Part shown: positions 8,189 through 17,340 of the stretch, in pieces
Numbering within the stretch: position 1 is the first letter of the stretch
Layout: every line of letters starts with the position of its first letter
Assembly: GCA_021820565.1 (NCBI GenBank)
Contig: JAKADL010000004.1
Coordinates: forward strand, 1 to 32,714
Direction of reading: 5' to 3'
DNA from: Thermoplasmata archaeon
GTDB taxonomy: Archaea > Thermoplasmatota > Thermoplasmata > Thermoplasmatales > Thermoplasmataceae
Length of the DNA: 32,714 bases
Translations under genes and position numbers: made by a program
Notes under the pieces: generated by a model
What the model was told of the DNA's origin: nothing
Databases searched by the model: none
Seen by the model: the letters and a program-made list of their open reading frames with translations, nothing else

Positions 8189-9522
8189 TATTTAACCTCC
8201 GTGTTTATTTCACTGAATCCTGTATAAGGTACAAGAACATCAGGTACTTTTATTCCATTTTCCTGCTGGAAATTTTCCATTATTGCCACAAGAACCCTTT
8301 CTGTTGCAATTGCGGTACTGTTAAGGGTATGAACAAATTTATTCCCATCCGGAGTTCTGTATTTTACATTGAGTGACCTTGCCTGGTAATCGGTATCATT
8401 AGATGCTGAAACAACTTCCCTGAACTTTCCCTGGGACGGGTACCACACTTCTATATCATATTTTTTGGCCGCAAGGCTGCCGAGGTCACCGGAACATATA
8501 TTAACAATTCTGTACGGTAATCCAAGGCTTCTGTAAATATCCTCTGCATTGCTTACCAGTTCCTTGAAGTAATCCCATGATTCATCTGGCTTGCAGTAAA
8601 TAAACTGCTCTATCTTGTTGAACTGGTGAACCCTGAATATGCCCTTCGTATCCTTGCCATGGGCGCCGGCTTCCCTTCTGAAGCAGGGTGAAACGCCACT
8701 CAATCTCAATGGCAATTCGTTCTCTTCCAGGGTTTCACCGGATAGCATGGATGCGAGGGGGTGCTCAGCAGTTGCAATTAGATAAAGGTCATCCCCTTCT
8801 ATTTTATACAGCGCATCCTTGAACGTTTCAATGTCAGTGGCACCTGACATGGAAGCGTAATTAATCATAAACGGTGGCTCCATAACAGTAAAATTTCTCT
8901 GGGATAAGAAATCAACTGCATAATTAATGAGTGCCAGTTCCAGCTTGAAGAGCCTATTTTTCAGAAAATAAAACCTTGAACCGGCTATTTTACCAGCTCT
9001 CTGCAGATCTGCCAGGTCATATTTTTCCATGAGTGTCTGGTGGTCAACAGGCCTTGTATCAATTATTTCATAGTCCCGTGAATCCATGCTATTCTGTCTG
9101 AAATATTCCTCATCTTCGCCGAATACCCGTGCATGCCCCCAATACTTTACAATTTTGCTATTATCGTCACCCGTGCAGACAGGTACATCATCAGCCAGAA
9201 GATTTGGTATAAGGTGAACTATTTCACTTCTTCTGCTCTCTATCCCCTTCTGTTCTTCCTCGATGCTACTGATTTTTTCGTTGATCTCCCTTACACTGTC
9301 TTTCAGCCTATCGATATCCTTATTTCCTGTTTTCATCATTCTGGAAATATCAAGGCTGATGGTATTTTTATTGTGTTTATAATCATTAAGTGTTCTGAGA
9401 TTATCCTTCCATTTAGTATCCAGTATGAAAAATTCATCAAGAATCTTCGTATCAAATCCTCTGGCCCTGCATGAATCGTAAAATTTTTTACTTTCAGATC
9501 TCAGAAGTTTTATATCTATCAT
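8188..9522 (-). CDS. serS: Seryl-tRNA synthetase
   Basis: A class II aminoacyl-tRNA synthetase of 444 residues, normal for the common type and unlike the rare methanogen type. Residues ~1-105 form the N-terminal tRNA-binding coiled coil (charged heptads around 68-100). The catalytic core shows TAEHPL (251-256), motif 2 in FRREAGAHGKDTKG (282-295) and motif 3 around TERVLVAIMEN (407-417). Motif 3 begins LNSTAIATE rather than the bacterial NGSG. The enzyme charges tRNA-Ser with serine. A minus-strand TATA box (9541-9550) is about 24 bases before the ATG, giving a leaderless mRNA that continues into mscS. Confidence 0.97.
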   Translation of the reverse strand: MIDIKLLRSESKKFYDSCRARGFDTKILDEFFILDTKWKDNLRTLNDYKHNKNTISLDISRMMKTGNKDIDRLKDSVREINEKISSIEEEQKGIESRRSEIVHLIPNLLADDVPVCTGDDNSKIVKYWGHARVFGEDEEYFRQNSMDSRDYEIIDTRPVDHQTLMEKYDLADLQRAGKIAGSRFYFLKNRLFKLELALINYAVDFLSQRNFTVMEPPFMINYASMSGATDIETFKDALYKIEGDDLYLIATAEHPLASMLSGETLEENELPLRLSGVSPCFRREAGAHGKDTKGIFRVHQFNKIEQFIYCKPDESWDYFKELVSNAEDIYRSLGLPYRIVNICSGDLGSLAAKKYDIEVWYPSQGKFREVVSASNDTDYQARSLNVKYRTPDGNKFVHTLNSTAIATERVLVAIMENFQQENGIKVPDVLVPYTGFSEINTEVK

Positions 9523-9584
9523 ATTTTTGACCTTTAATATTAATATAAAAAGACTATATGTTTTTTATGATAAATTTTTGATTT

Positions 9585-10349
9585 TTACGGAATTTTTATT
9601 GAAAATGCATCAAGAAATTCTCTTTCCTTTTCATTTAACCCGGCAGGTATAATAATTGAAGCGGGGGAACCTGCAATCCTGTTGCCTATAATATTTTTTA
9701 TGCTTGAATTGATTATTTCTTCATTTTCAGTGGCTATTCCTATACCAACTATTACCTCTGTATCACCGGTTATAATCTGTTTCTTCCTTTTTTCTTCCAT
9801 ACCGATGAGTGTGAGCAAAGCCTGATATGGGGGCATAGTTTTTCCATCTGCAAGATCCAGGAGCAGGAGTGTATGCATATTATTTGAATAATTCAGATAT
9901 ATTTTATCATATACACTGGTAGGGAAAAAATTTTCATAAACAAATGGCATGGATACAATGTTACCCATCTTGTAGTTAAAAAGCCCTGTTCTGGATACAA
10001 AAGCCGTAATTATCGACGCATTTTCAAATACATTTGCGGTTATGCCGAGCCTTTTGGCCTCCATTCTGATCTCATTATGCGTTGTTGCTGAGAGCGCATC
10101 TCCTGTAACAATTAATGTCACAATTTTAGTTTTGGCTTCAACCAGAATATCCATTCCTCTTTCAATGAAATCCCTGTCTGCCTTCTTCAGGGTACCTCCG
10201 CAAAGGTCCTTTAATGAATCAAATGTGCTTTCTGGGGAAATTGATGTATAAGTTTCAAAATAAACAATATCAGAATCCCTGAGAATATCCGCTTCTTCTA
10301 ATGTAAGGCTCCTGGGTCCCCGCAAGCCCAGGCCCATTATATTTAACAT
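9585..10349 (-). CDS. dphB: Diphthine synthase
   Basis: A 254-residue tetrapyrrole-methylase-fold enzyme of the Dph5/DphB family, which transfers methyl groups from SAM to the modified histidine of elongation factor 2 on the way to diphthamide. Markers are IMGLGLRGPRSLTLEEAD at the N-terminus, VYFETYTS (29-36), the family signature VTGDALSATTHNE (about 81-93) and PFVYENFFPTSVY. It follows the enolase gene by 2 bases and is probably co-transcribed with it. Archaeal EF-2 normally carries diphthamide, so the role is housekeeping. ATG 10349 is the family-typical start, though a second ATG lies four codons in. Confidence 0.95.
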   Translation of the reverse strand: MLNIMGLGLRGPRSLTLEEADILRDSDIVYFETYTSISPESTFDSLKDLCGGTLKKADRDFIERGMDILVEAKTKIVTLIVTGDALSATTHNEIRMEAKRLGITANVFENASIITAFVSRTGLFNYKMGNIVSMPFVYENFFPTSVYDKIYLNYSNNMHTLLLLDLADGKTMPPYQALLTLIGMEEKRKKQIITGDTEVIVGIGIATENEEIINSSIKNIIGNRIAGSPASIIIPAGLNEKEREFLDAFSIKIP

Positions 10350-10351
10350 AC

Positions 10352-11557
10352 CTATATCAGATCCTCTTCAATCCTTATAACTTCATTCAGTTTTGCCAGC
10401 CTTTCACCACCGATTGTGCCTGTTTTTATGAATCTGGAATTGAACGCAATAGCAAGAGAGGCAATAAAATCATCGGTCGTTTCTCCACTTCTGTGAGAAA
10501 CTACTGTGTCCATAGAATTCTTTGTTGCAACTTTAACCGATGCTACCGTATCTGATAGTGTTCCTATCTGGTTGACCTTGATCAATACAGCATTTGTGGA
10601 TTTTAATTCCACACCCTTCTGAATCCTCGTTGCATTTGTTGTATAAAGATCATCGCCCACTATCATCGCATTTTTTCCAATCTTTTTTGTTATTTCCGCA
10701 AATCCCTCGAAGTCACTATCATATAGTGGGTCTTCTATATAGTAAAAGCCGTGTTCCCTGTTCAGTGAAATTGCGTAATCTATCTGTTCATCCCTGGTTT
10801 TTGTAGATTTTTTGTATTTATATTTTCCATTTTCATGGAATGAATCTGCTGCGAAATCAACTCCAAGGTATATTTTTACATTATTTTCAGATGATATCTC
10901 TCCTGCGGCAGATTTCATTATATCTATTGCATCCTCATCAGAAACATCTGCTGTCCACGCTTTTTCATCTCCCAGGCCGACGCTCTGCCCTTTGAGTTTT
11001 TCGGATAATTTTTCACCCACCCTTCTATGGACCTGTATATTATAGAATACGGAATCGTAAAAGGTCTTGCCCTGTGAAGAGACGAGGAATTCCTGAATTG
11101 TAGTACCATTTTTCGAATGTTTTCCACCACCTATTATATTGCCCATCGGGCGCGGTATTGATGGATTTAGGCCACCCACATATCTATAAAGTGGAATTTC
11201 AAGATAATTGGAAACTGCCTTTGCATTTGCCATGGACAGAGCTGTTGCAAGATTTCCACCCATACTGGCAAAGTCATCGGTTCTATCCAGCTCATGCAGG
11301 AGTCTATCAAAGGCACCCTGGTTCATTGCATTGAAGCCTTGAAGCGCATTTTTTACATGTCTGTTATAGAAATCCACACTTTTATCAATATCATTATCCG
11401 GATATGCCTTTACTTCCGTTTTTCCCGTGCTTGCACCTGCAGGTGCGGAGGCTGTTCCCGAGGCATAATTCAAAAAAATTGTAGCCTCTATAGTAGGATT
11501 GCCTCTGGAATCAAATATTTTTGTAATTTTCGAATCAACTATTTCTATATCTTCCAT
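10352..11557 (-). CDS. eno: Enolase (phosphopyruvate hydratase)
   Basis: Converts 2-phosphoglycerate to phosphoenolpyruvate in the cytosol. The 401-residue chain is about 30 residues shorter than E. coli enolase. The active site looks complete: SRGNPT (17-22), GASTGKTE (41-48), the general acid region GLGDEKAW (about 194-201), Mg ligands Asp234 (GVDFAAD), Glu275 (YYIEDPL) and Asp302 (VGDDLYTTN), catalytic Lys in [10 protein letters not shown], and the loop VSHRSGET (353-360). The start sits behind an AT-rich TATA element at about 11571-11590. It is the first gene of a two-gene unit with dphB and divergent from lonB. Confidence 0.97.
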   Translation of the reverse strand: MEDIEIVDSKITKIFDSRGNPTIEATIFLNYASGTASAPAGASTGKTEVKAYPDNDIDKSVDFYNRHVKNALQGFNAMNQGAFDRLLHELDRTDDFASMGGNLATALSMANAKAVSNYLEIPLYRYVGGLNPSIPRPMGNIIGGGKHSKNGTTIQEFLVSSQGKTFYDSVFYNIQVHRRVGEKLSEKLKGQSVGLGDEKAWTADVSDEDAIDIMKSAAGEISSENNVKIYLGVDFAADSFHENGKYKYKKSTKTRDEQIDYAISLNREHGFYYIEDPLYDSDFEGFAEITKKIGKNAMIVGDDLYTTNATRIQKGVELKSTNAVLIKVNQIGTLSDTVASVKVATKNSMDTVVSHRSGETTDDFIASLAIAFNSRFIKTGTIGGERLAKLNEVIRIEEDLI

Positions 11558-11707
11558 ATAATGATAACGTTATAAAAAATATATATTTATTGATTGCACT
11601 TATTTTTTTAGACCGTGACAGGGATAATGTAATTTCCCACATTTATTATATAATTGTTAAAAAATGCTCATAGGAAAACTTAATTATTAGAATTAGATAA
11701 TGATTAC

Positions 11708-13684
11708 GTGGACACTAAAGATGATGATGTTGAAGAATGGGTATCTAAATTAAGTGTTAAGAGCACCAAAGAAATAGAGGTCCCCAAACTTCTGTTTAAT
11801 CAGGTAGTAGGCCAGGAGCACGCTGGGGAGGTCATTAAAAAAGCAGCTATGCAGAAGAGGCATGTGCTTTTAATAGGCGAACCCGGAACGGGCAAATCCA
11901 TGCTGGCCCAGTCTATGGTCGATTTTCTACCTAAAGAGGATCTTGAGGATATTTTGTGCTTTCCCAACACAGAGGATTCAAATAAACCTAAAATCAAAAC
12001 TTTTCCTGCTGGAAAGGGAAAAGAAATATTAAGGCAGTACCAGATCAAGGCAGAACGTGAAAAGAAAGATAGATCTAAAAGCATTCTATTCATAGTTCTT
12101 TCAATAATATTACTTGGAGCAATTCTAGCCATATATCTGTGGGCAGTGGCGAAATCACCAGGCACCGCAATAGAAATACTGTTCCTTGCAATCATAGGTG
12201 CAGCATTCCTGTATATAATTATGGCAATGAATCCCGCGGCCCGTGTTGAAAGGGCAATGGTTCCGAAATTGCTTGTCGGGCATAATCCCAATGATAAACC
12301 CCCGTTTATAGATTCGACGGGCGCACATTCCGGGGCATTATTAGGCGATGTAAGGCATGATCCTTTCCAGTCTGGAGGATTAGAAACACCTGCCCATGAA
12401 AGGGTAGAAGCCGGTAATATGCAGAAGGCTGATAAGGGCGTTTTGTTCATAGATGAAATAAACCTTCTCAGGCCAGAGGATCAGCAGGCCCTATTAACTG
12501 CAATGCAGGAAAAACGTTTCGCAATATCGGGTCAGAGCGAGAGAAGTGCAGGTGCAATGGTGCAGACAGAGCCTGTACCGTGTGATTTTGTGCTTGTAGC
12601 AGCAGGAAATCTTGATGCTATAAGAAATATGCATCCTGCTCTGAGATCGAGGATCAGGGGATATGGTTATGAAGTGTATATGAATGACACCATGGAAGAT
12701 TCTGATGAAAATAGGAAAAAAATAGTTCAGTTCATCGCACAGGAAATAGCCAAGGATAAAAAAATACCGCCATTTGATATAAGTGCAATTACAGAAATAC
12801 TGAAAGAAGCCCAGAAACGTGCAGGTAGAAAGGGCAGATTAACATTGAGGCTAAGAGAACTCGGCGGACTCGTCAGAGTAGCAGGAGATATAGCTGTAAC
12901 AAATAAACAATCTATAGTAACAGCAGATGATGTAAATGAGGCAAGATCATTGAGCAAGCCAGTGGAACAGCAGATTGCTGATAGGGCAATAGAAGTCAAA
13001 AAACTTTATAAAATGTTCACCGGCACAGGCAGTGCAATAGGAAAGGTGAACGGGCTTGCTGTAATGGGGTCGACAGATATGTCTGATTTCACAGGTGTTG
13101 TAATGCCGATTGTGGCAGAGGTAACGCAGGCACAGCATCCACATAACGGTACGGTATATGCAACCGGCAAACTGGGAGAGATTGCCAAGGAGGCGGTTCA
13201 GAATGTTTCCGCAGTAATAAAGAAAATAAGTGGAAAGAACGTTGCCGATGTGGATATCCATGTTCAGTTCATCGGCACATATGAGGGTGTGGAGGGTGAT
13301 TCCGCAAGTGTTTCCATAGCAACTGCAGTTATATCTTCCCTGGAATCAATACCTATAGATCAGACGGTCGCCATGACAGGGTCATTAAGTGTGCGTGGAG
13401 ATGTGCTTCCTGTGGGCGGTGTAACAGCCAAAGTAGAAGCTGCAATAGATACAGGTCTCTCAAAGGTTATAGTGCCAGCGTCTAATTTCAATGATATAAT
13501 ACTTGATGAGGCACACAAAGACAAAATCCAGATTATAGGGGCATCAAGAATAGAGGATGTTCTTGAAAATGCACTCATAACAGGTCCTGAGAAGGATAAG
13601 TTCCTCAAGAAAATAAAGGACATCGTTAATCCTTCCACAGATATTAAAAAACCCGTCCAGAGAAGGGGCACAAATGTTGCATAA
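11708..13684 (+). CDS. lonB: Archaeal membrane-anchored Lon protease (LonB)
   Basis: An ATP-dependent protease of 658 residues, matching the known Thermoplasma enzyme in length. Order: Walker A GEPGTGKS (57-64); an insertion with two transmembrane helices (about 126-148 and 153-174) that anchors the hexamer in the membrane; Walker [10 protein letters not shown] (about 245-253); the lid; and the C-terminal peptidase domain with Ser532 (EGDSAS) and Lys575 (VTAKVEAA). The 43-residue spacing of this dyad is family-typical. It degrades unfolded and membrane proteins. The start is GTG 11708; a nearby ATG at 11700 is out of frame. A weak TATA element (11680-11687) lies 24 bases upstream. The 3' end overlaps the Cgi121-like gene by 11 bases. 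Confidence 0.97.
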   Translation: MDTKDDDVEEWVSKLSVKSTKEIEVPKLLFNQVVGQEHAGEVIKKAAMQKRHVLLIGEPGTGKSMLAQSMVDFLPKEDLEDILCFPNTEDSNKPKIKTFPAGKGKEILRQYQIKAEREKKDRSKSILFIVLSIILLGAILAIYLWAVAKSPGTAIEILFLAIIGAAFLYIIMAMNPAARVERAMVPKLLVGHNPNDKPPFIDSTGAHSGALLGDVRHDPFQSGGLETPAHERVEAGNMQKADKGVLFIDEINLLRPEDQQALLTAMQEKRFAISGQSERSAGAMVQTEPVPCDFVLVAAGNLDAIRNMHPALRSRIRGYGYEVYMNDTMEDSDENRKKIVQFIAQEIAKDKKIPPFDISAITEILKEAQKRAGRKGRLTLRLRELGGLVRVAGDIAVTNKQSIVTADDVNEARSLSKPVEQQIADRAIEVKKLYKMFTGTGSAIGKVNGLAVMGSTDMSDFTGVVMPIVAEVTQAQHPHNGTVYATGKLGEIAKEAVQNVSAVIKKISGKNVADVDIHVQFIGTYEGVEGDSASVSIATAVISSLESIPIDQTVAMTGSLSVRGDVLPVGGVTAKVEAAIDTGLSKVIVPASNFNDIILDEAHKDKIQIIGASRIEDVLENALITGPEKDKFLKKIKDIVNPSTDIKKPVQRRGTNVA

Positions 13685-14096
13685 AATAAAATATTTTTTT
13701 TTAAATAAATTTGATGATAACATTCTTGATTTTCTTAAAAACACGCACGGAATTTTTCAATTGATAGACACTAAATGTGTTATTTCCGAGATACAGACAC
13801 TGGAGGCCATAAGAAAAACAGACAGATTCATGTCACACAATGAAAAAATAAGGTCTCCTGGAGCTATTCTCCTGATGTACATAGCAAGAACTAATCAGAT
13901 AAACGTCGCAATAGAAAAATGTGGCATAAATAAAGACACAGAGAGTGGAATAGTAGTTTATTCAGATCAGAATGATCTTCAGTTTTTAATTAAAAATGAT
14001 TACATACGTATTGCCGGAAGATTATTGCCATATGATAAACCGGAATACGATTTTGAGGTTTTTTCAGGGATGGCAAAGATAGATCTTATGCATTGA
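13674..14096 (+). CDS. Cgi121-like protein, probable KEOPS complex subunit
   Basis: A 140-residue soluble protein. The central stretch [25 protein letters not shown] resembles the Cgi121 core, in which an E-L-L-type helix is followed by tRQI-x-AI-x2-GI and then a short beta segment (here GIVVYS). KEOPS makes the t6A modification on tRNAs, and Cgi121 binds the tRNA 3' end and the Bud32 kinase. The usual leading glutamate is replaced (SPGAI). Assignment is by pattern, not by search. The start lies inside the lonB stop region (11-base overlap), with GGGGCA upstream, so the two genes are co-translated. The 3' end overlaps the convergent kinase gene by 11 bases. Confidence 0.62.
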   Translation: MLHKIKYFFLNKFDDNILDFLKNTHGIFQLIDTKCVISEIQTLEAIRKTDRFMSHNEKIRSPGAILLMYIARTNQINVAIEKCGINKDTESGIVVYSDQNDLQFLIKNDYIRIAGRLLPYDKPEYDFEVFSGMAKIDLMH

Positions 14097-14976
14097 TAGT
14101 GGATAGCATATCATATACCCCATCAAACGTCATGTGGAACTCACTTATCCTGTTTTCAATCGCCATTGCTGCAGTAATATTTGCAAACATAACCGACTTT
14201 TTTAAATTCAGTCCTCTATACAGTGCCGTATAAAGTCCTGCCCTGAATGAATCCCCTGCCCCTACTGTATCTTTAACATGACTGGCTTTTATTCCATGAA
14301 TTATACTGGAATTACCATCTTCAATCAATATGGCACCATTGGGACCGTCTGTAATTATAATATTCCTAATTTTCCGGCTTATTTCGGATTCTTCCAAACC
14401 TGTCAATTCTTCTAGGTAACCGAACTCTTTTTTATTCATAATCAGCATCTGACTGTTCTCTATCATAAATCTAGCATTTTCAGGCGAGTATGTGTACCAT
14501 ATCTCCTGCCCCGGGTCAAATGTTATACTGGCATTTTTCTCATTTTCTATAATTTTTTTGTACTCTTTTACCGGTCCTGTGCCTATATCGATATGTTTGT
14601 AATTTCTATATTTGAAATCTTTTGAAGGGTGCCAGTCTTCCATAGGGCCCTGGAACATATATGCTATCTGTTCTTTTCCATCTGATGGAATATAACAGAT
14701 CGGGCCCATTTTATCCGGTACTATATCCACATGTTCCGTGCTGATACCGAGTTCTCTAAATCTTTTAAGATAGTCGCTATGGGAAGACTTGCCCACAGTA
14801 GAATACAGGTCAAATTCAAGGCCAAGTGAATGTGCTACAAATGCAAAATTGCCAGCAGTTCCAGCAAACTGTTCTTCTAATCCTGTAACCCCTCTGGCTT
14901 CTCCCGGCCCCGGTAGAGAATTTACACCTATTTTTACGTCAATATTAAGATGACCGAAAATGGCTAGGAATTTCAT
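14086..14976 (-). CDS. PfkB-family carbohydrate / nucleoside kinase
   Basis: A 296-residue ribokinase-fold enzyme. The N-terminal substrate region is GHLNIDVKI followed by EEQFAGTAGNFAFVAHSLG, a variant of the family GGxxxN motif. The C-terminal signature KDTVGAGDSFRAGLYTAL (around residue 240) carries the anion hole and the catalytic Asp. ITDGPNGAIL is the usual strand before it. The substrate cannot be read from sequence: sugars, nucleosides (as in archaeal nucleoside kinases) and sugar phosphates are all possible. It stands alone on the minus strand. TATATAATAA at 14999-15007 lies 26 bases before the ATG, so the transcript should be leaderless. It diverges from the surface-protein operon. 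Confidence 0.88.
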   Translation of the reverse strand: MKFLAIFGHLNIDVKIGVNSLPGPGEARGVTGLEEQFAGTAGNFAFVAHSLGLEFDLYSTVGKSSHSDYLKRFRELGISTEHVDIVPDKMGPICYIPSDGKEQIAYMFQGPMEDWHPSKDFKYRNYKHIDIGTGPVKEYKKIIENEKNASITFDPGQEIWYTYSPENARFMIENSQMLIMNKKEFGYLEELTGLEESEISRKIRNIIITDGPNGAILIEDGNSSIIHGIKASHVKDTVGAGDSFRAGLYTALYRGLNLKKSVMFANITAAMAIENRISEFHMTFDGVYDMLSTINA

Positions 14977-15003
14977 TATTCTGTAATTATATGATTGTAT
15001 ATA

Positions 15004-15057
15004 ATAATTGATAAGACATTTTCAATTCTAAAACTTACGGGATATCATAATTGATAA
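15004..15057. repeat. Pair of 11-base direct repeats in a divergent promoter region
   Basis: ATAATTGATAA occurs at 15004-15014 and again at 15047-15057. Both lie between the kinase promoter and the surface-protein promoter; the first touches the kinase TATA element. The pair could be an operator for a regulator of one or both units, but in DNA this AT-rich chance is a real alternative. Confidence 0.3.
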
Positions 15058-15107
15058 AATTAACCAGTATATAATTTTTATCAGGTCATTTCATTCATGT
15101 AAGTATA

Positions 15108-15121
15108 CGAAATATTTATAA
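15108..15121 (+). promoter_or_regulatory. BRE/TATA promoter of the surface-protein/MoxR/DUF58 operon
   Basis: CGAAAT (BRE-like, 15108-15113) precedes TTTATAA (15115-15121), which is centred 27 bases before TTG 15145. This spacing points to a leaderless mRNA starting at or just before the TTG and argues against the internal ATG 15169 as the start. Confidence 0.65.
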
Positions 15122-15144
15122 GTGTACATTTCATTATTTCATTA

Positions 15145-16767
15145 TTGAATCATAGGGTTTTATTTGCGATGGGGATAAGTGCAATTCTAATAGTTACGGT
15201 ATTTGCAGGAGCTAATATAGCTTATCCCAATTATATTCCTATAGGTTCCCTTGGATCAGGAAATAGTACAGGTTCTGGTGGTTTACATACATTTTCAGAC
15301 CAAAATTTCACACTCACTGGAAACGTTTCGAACTTGTATAACGGTCTGCCCGTGCACGGGTCACTGATAATAAGTAATTCAACCATGAGTAAAGAATTGA
15401 ATTATAGTCAGAATGGAACTTTTAAAGTAACCCTGCCTGGAGGCCCATATTCGTTGAGCTATTCATCTCCGGGATTTGACACAATGAGTAGCTCCATATT
15501 TCTGGACAAAAATAAAACTGTAAACCAAAATATTATACCTTCACAAAGTATAGGTAATAGAATTTCTATCCTAGGAACTAATACTTCTATTATAGGTAAT
15601 ACATTAAATATTTCTCAAAGTGTACCATATCTAAGCGATAAGAATATTTCATATGGACTGGATAGGAATAATATAACAGGACAGAAGAATAATATTATAA
15701 CCTTAGAGTTTGGAAAAACCCTAAACAATACTGCTTTTATTGTATTGATAACACAGGATGGCACGGTTTATGAATACAATGGTACAACAAATAGTACCGG
15801 AAATGCCACAATGAGCCTAAATTATTCAGGCAACTATACTATGTCAGCATACACTCTATACTATAATTCCACCATAGTTAAATATAAAACAGCAAGCGGT
15901 AATGGAACCATAAAATTCCAGATGGAAAAAAGGCAAACATATAATGAAACTGTAAAATTATCCAGTAATTATAATTTAAACGGAAATAAATCAGTGAATG
16001 AATCAGCATTAACCGGTCATGGTGGTATTTTCCATCTGCAAACCACTGATATTACAATAAATTCAACAGGTACATATTATCATTATTCTGTTCCTGCTGG
16101 AACATATGGATTTTCGTATAATAATCAGAGCTTTGTAGGAAAATTATTTTCCGTAAATGTAATTGGCAATCAGACTTCATCAGAAAATGTGAGTGCATAT
16201 GTAATAGCCGTTAATATTACAGATATAACCGGCTCTGGATATTCTTATAATATATCAGGGGTGGCCGTCAATAATATGGTAAATAATACCTATAGGGCAA
16301 CTGCGGGCACTCATACTTTGAGTGTATCAATATCCGGGAAGATAATATATACATATAACATAAGCCTGAAATCTGGAAATCCATATTATGAGGTAACTCT
16401 AACTTTAAATAACAATAATTTCAATGTTACCGGAATTTTAACCTCTTATCCTGACAAAGACTTGAACTTAAATTATACTGGAACGATACCTAGCAATGTT
16501 ACCATCACGGGGATGCAATTAAAAAATGTAACTTTCTCCAGCAGTTCATCAAACGTAACAATTATTAACAATAAAACACCTTACAGCGTAAATGGCACAA
16601 TGTCGAACTATATATTCAACCTGACAACTCCTCTGGCCATATCTTCTGGAAATCTAGCTATCAGGGTTGTAATCACTAATAGTACATCAATATCAGTCTC
16701 TCAACCAGTGTATGCATATGTCCATGCCTACAATATAACAGAAAAAGGCATTTATAAAGATTTATGA
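15145..16767 (+). CDS. Secreted surface protein, very rich in N-glycosylation sequons; function unknown
   Basis: A 540-residue exported protein. Residues ~1-27 form a signal peptide or N-terminal anchor (VLFAMGISAILIVTVFAGA). A Ser/Gly linker follows. About residues 50-135 resemble a carboxypeptidase-regulatory-like beta domain (FTLTGNVSNLYNGLPVHGS, then GTFKVTLPGGPYSLSY and a GF turn). The rest is beta-rich, low in cysteine, and saturated with Asn-X-Ser/Thr: about 40 sequons by hand count. No C-terminal membrane helix is visible, so anchoring would be through the N-terminus or other proteins. The frame begins at TTG 15145, supported by TATA spacing. It heads an operon with DUF4129-like, MoxR and DUF58 genes, suggesting it is a substrate or external part of that machinery. 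I do not recognise a specific family. Confidence 0.75.
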   Translation: MNHRVLFAMGISAILIVTVFAGANIAYPNYIPIGSLGSGNSTGSGGLHTFSDQNFTLTGNVSNLYNGLPVHGSLIISNSTMSKELNYSQNGTFKVTLPGGPYSLSYSSPGFDTMSSSIFLDKNKTVNQNIIPSQSIGNRISILGTNTSIIGNTLNISQSVPYLSDKNISYGLDRNNITGQKNNIITLEFGKTLNNTAFIVLITQDGTVYEYNGTTNSTGNATMSLNYSGNYTMSAYTLYYNSTIVKYKTASGNGTIKFQMEKRQTYNETVKLSSNYNLNGNKSVNESALTGHGGIFHLQTTDITINSTGTYYHYSVPAGTYGFSYNNQSFVGKLFSVNVIGNQTSSENVSAYVIAVNITDITGSGYSYNISGVAVNNMVNNTYRATAGTHTLSVSISGKIIYTYNISLKSGNPYYEVTLTLNNNNFNVTGILTSYPDKDLNLNYTGTIPSNVTITGMQLKNVTFSSSSSNVTIINNKTPYSVNGTMSNYIFNLTTPLAISSGNLAIRVVITNSTSISVSQPVYAYVHAYNITEKGIYKDL

Positions 16768-16772
16768 AAGTC

Positions 16773-16779
16773 GGTGATC
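16773..16779 (+). promoter_or_regulatory. Ribosome binding site deciding a TTG start
   Basis: GGTGATC matches the archaeal 16S 3' end and lies 3 bases before TTG 16783, just downstream of the surface-protein stop codon. It supports TTG at 16783 (or the adjacent TTG at 16786) as the initiation site. Confidence 0.6.
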
Positions 16780-16782
16780 TAA

Positions 16783-17340
16783 TTGTTGTTTAAAAAAAAT
16801 TCAAAGAAAATCAGGGAAGATACGCAGGAGGAAAAAACCGTTCTAAAAATTAAGACAGTAGACGATATACCGGTAATAAAGGAGATGCGGAAAAAAATCG
16901 GCAATAATGAACGAAGGGATGCCATATTATATGCTTACGCCAGTGTGAAAAGCGATTATACCAGATACTTCGGTGCACCGGGTTATAAATCAAACCGTGA
17001 ATTCATATTCGGGGAAATGGAAAATTTTAATATAAAACCGGAAGACGAGGAATCCCGTACAGATAATATTGCAATTAAAGCCCTAATTTCTGATTCTAAC
17101 TACCCAGACAAGAAGGATAAAGCAAGTAATGATAGTAATACTATGGATAAAAATAGTATGAAATTTTTTGCTATAAAGAAAATAGCGCTCTTTTATTTCA
17201 ATTACTATGAGATAGCGAGATTCGGGGATTATAAATGGGAGAATCTGGATGAAAAACAGATGATAGACCCTGTAAAGGACATCTACAACTATATGGATAT
17301 AATGAAGCTTTTCTATAATGGTGATTCAACTGGGAACTGA
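16783..17340 (+). CDS. DUF4129-like soluble protein of the MoxR/DUF58 operon
   Basis: A 185-residue charged protein with no membrane segment. Two parts recall the DUF4129 domain, usually found at the C-terminus of membrane transglutaminase-like proteins beside MoxR and DUF58: DAILYAYASVKSDYTRYFG followed by SNREFIFGEM, and then KIALFYFNYYEIARFGDYKW, like the family's L-x2-LYE-x-ARF segment. A Lys/Asp/Ser-rich linker (about residues 103-125) separates them. Here the domain stands alone without membrane helices or transglutaminase. The start is TTG, set by a GGTGATC ribosome site. The 3' end overlaps the next gene by 23 bases. The domain call comes from pattern and context and needs a profile search. 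Confidence 0.6.
   Translation: MLFKKNSKKIREDTQEEKTVLKIKTVDDIPVIKEMRKKIGNNERRDAILYAYASVKSDYTRYFGAPGYKSNREFIFGEMENFNIKPEDEESRTDNIAIKALISDSNYPDKKDKASNDSNTMDKNSMKFFAIKKIALFYFNYYEIARFGDYKWENLDEKQMIDPVKDIYNYMDIMKLFYNGDSTGN

Noticed and set aside
11800-13671. Long antisense open frames on the minus strand inside lonB
   Set aside because: They lack recognisable domains and starts with ribosome sites, and the plus strand encodes an intact LonB with all active-site residues. They are shadows of its codon pattern.
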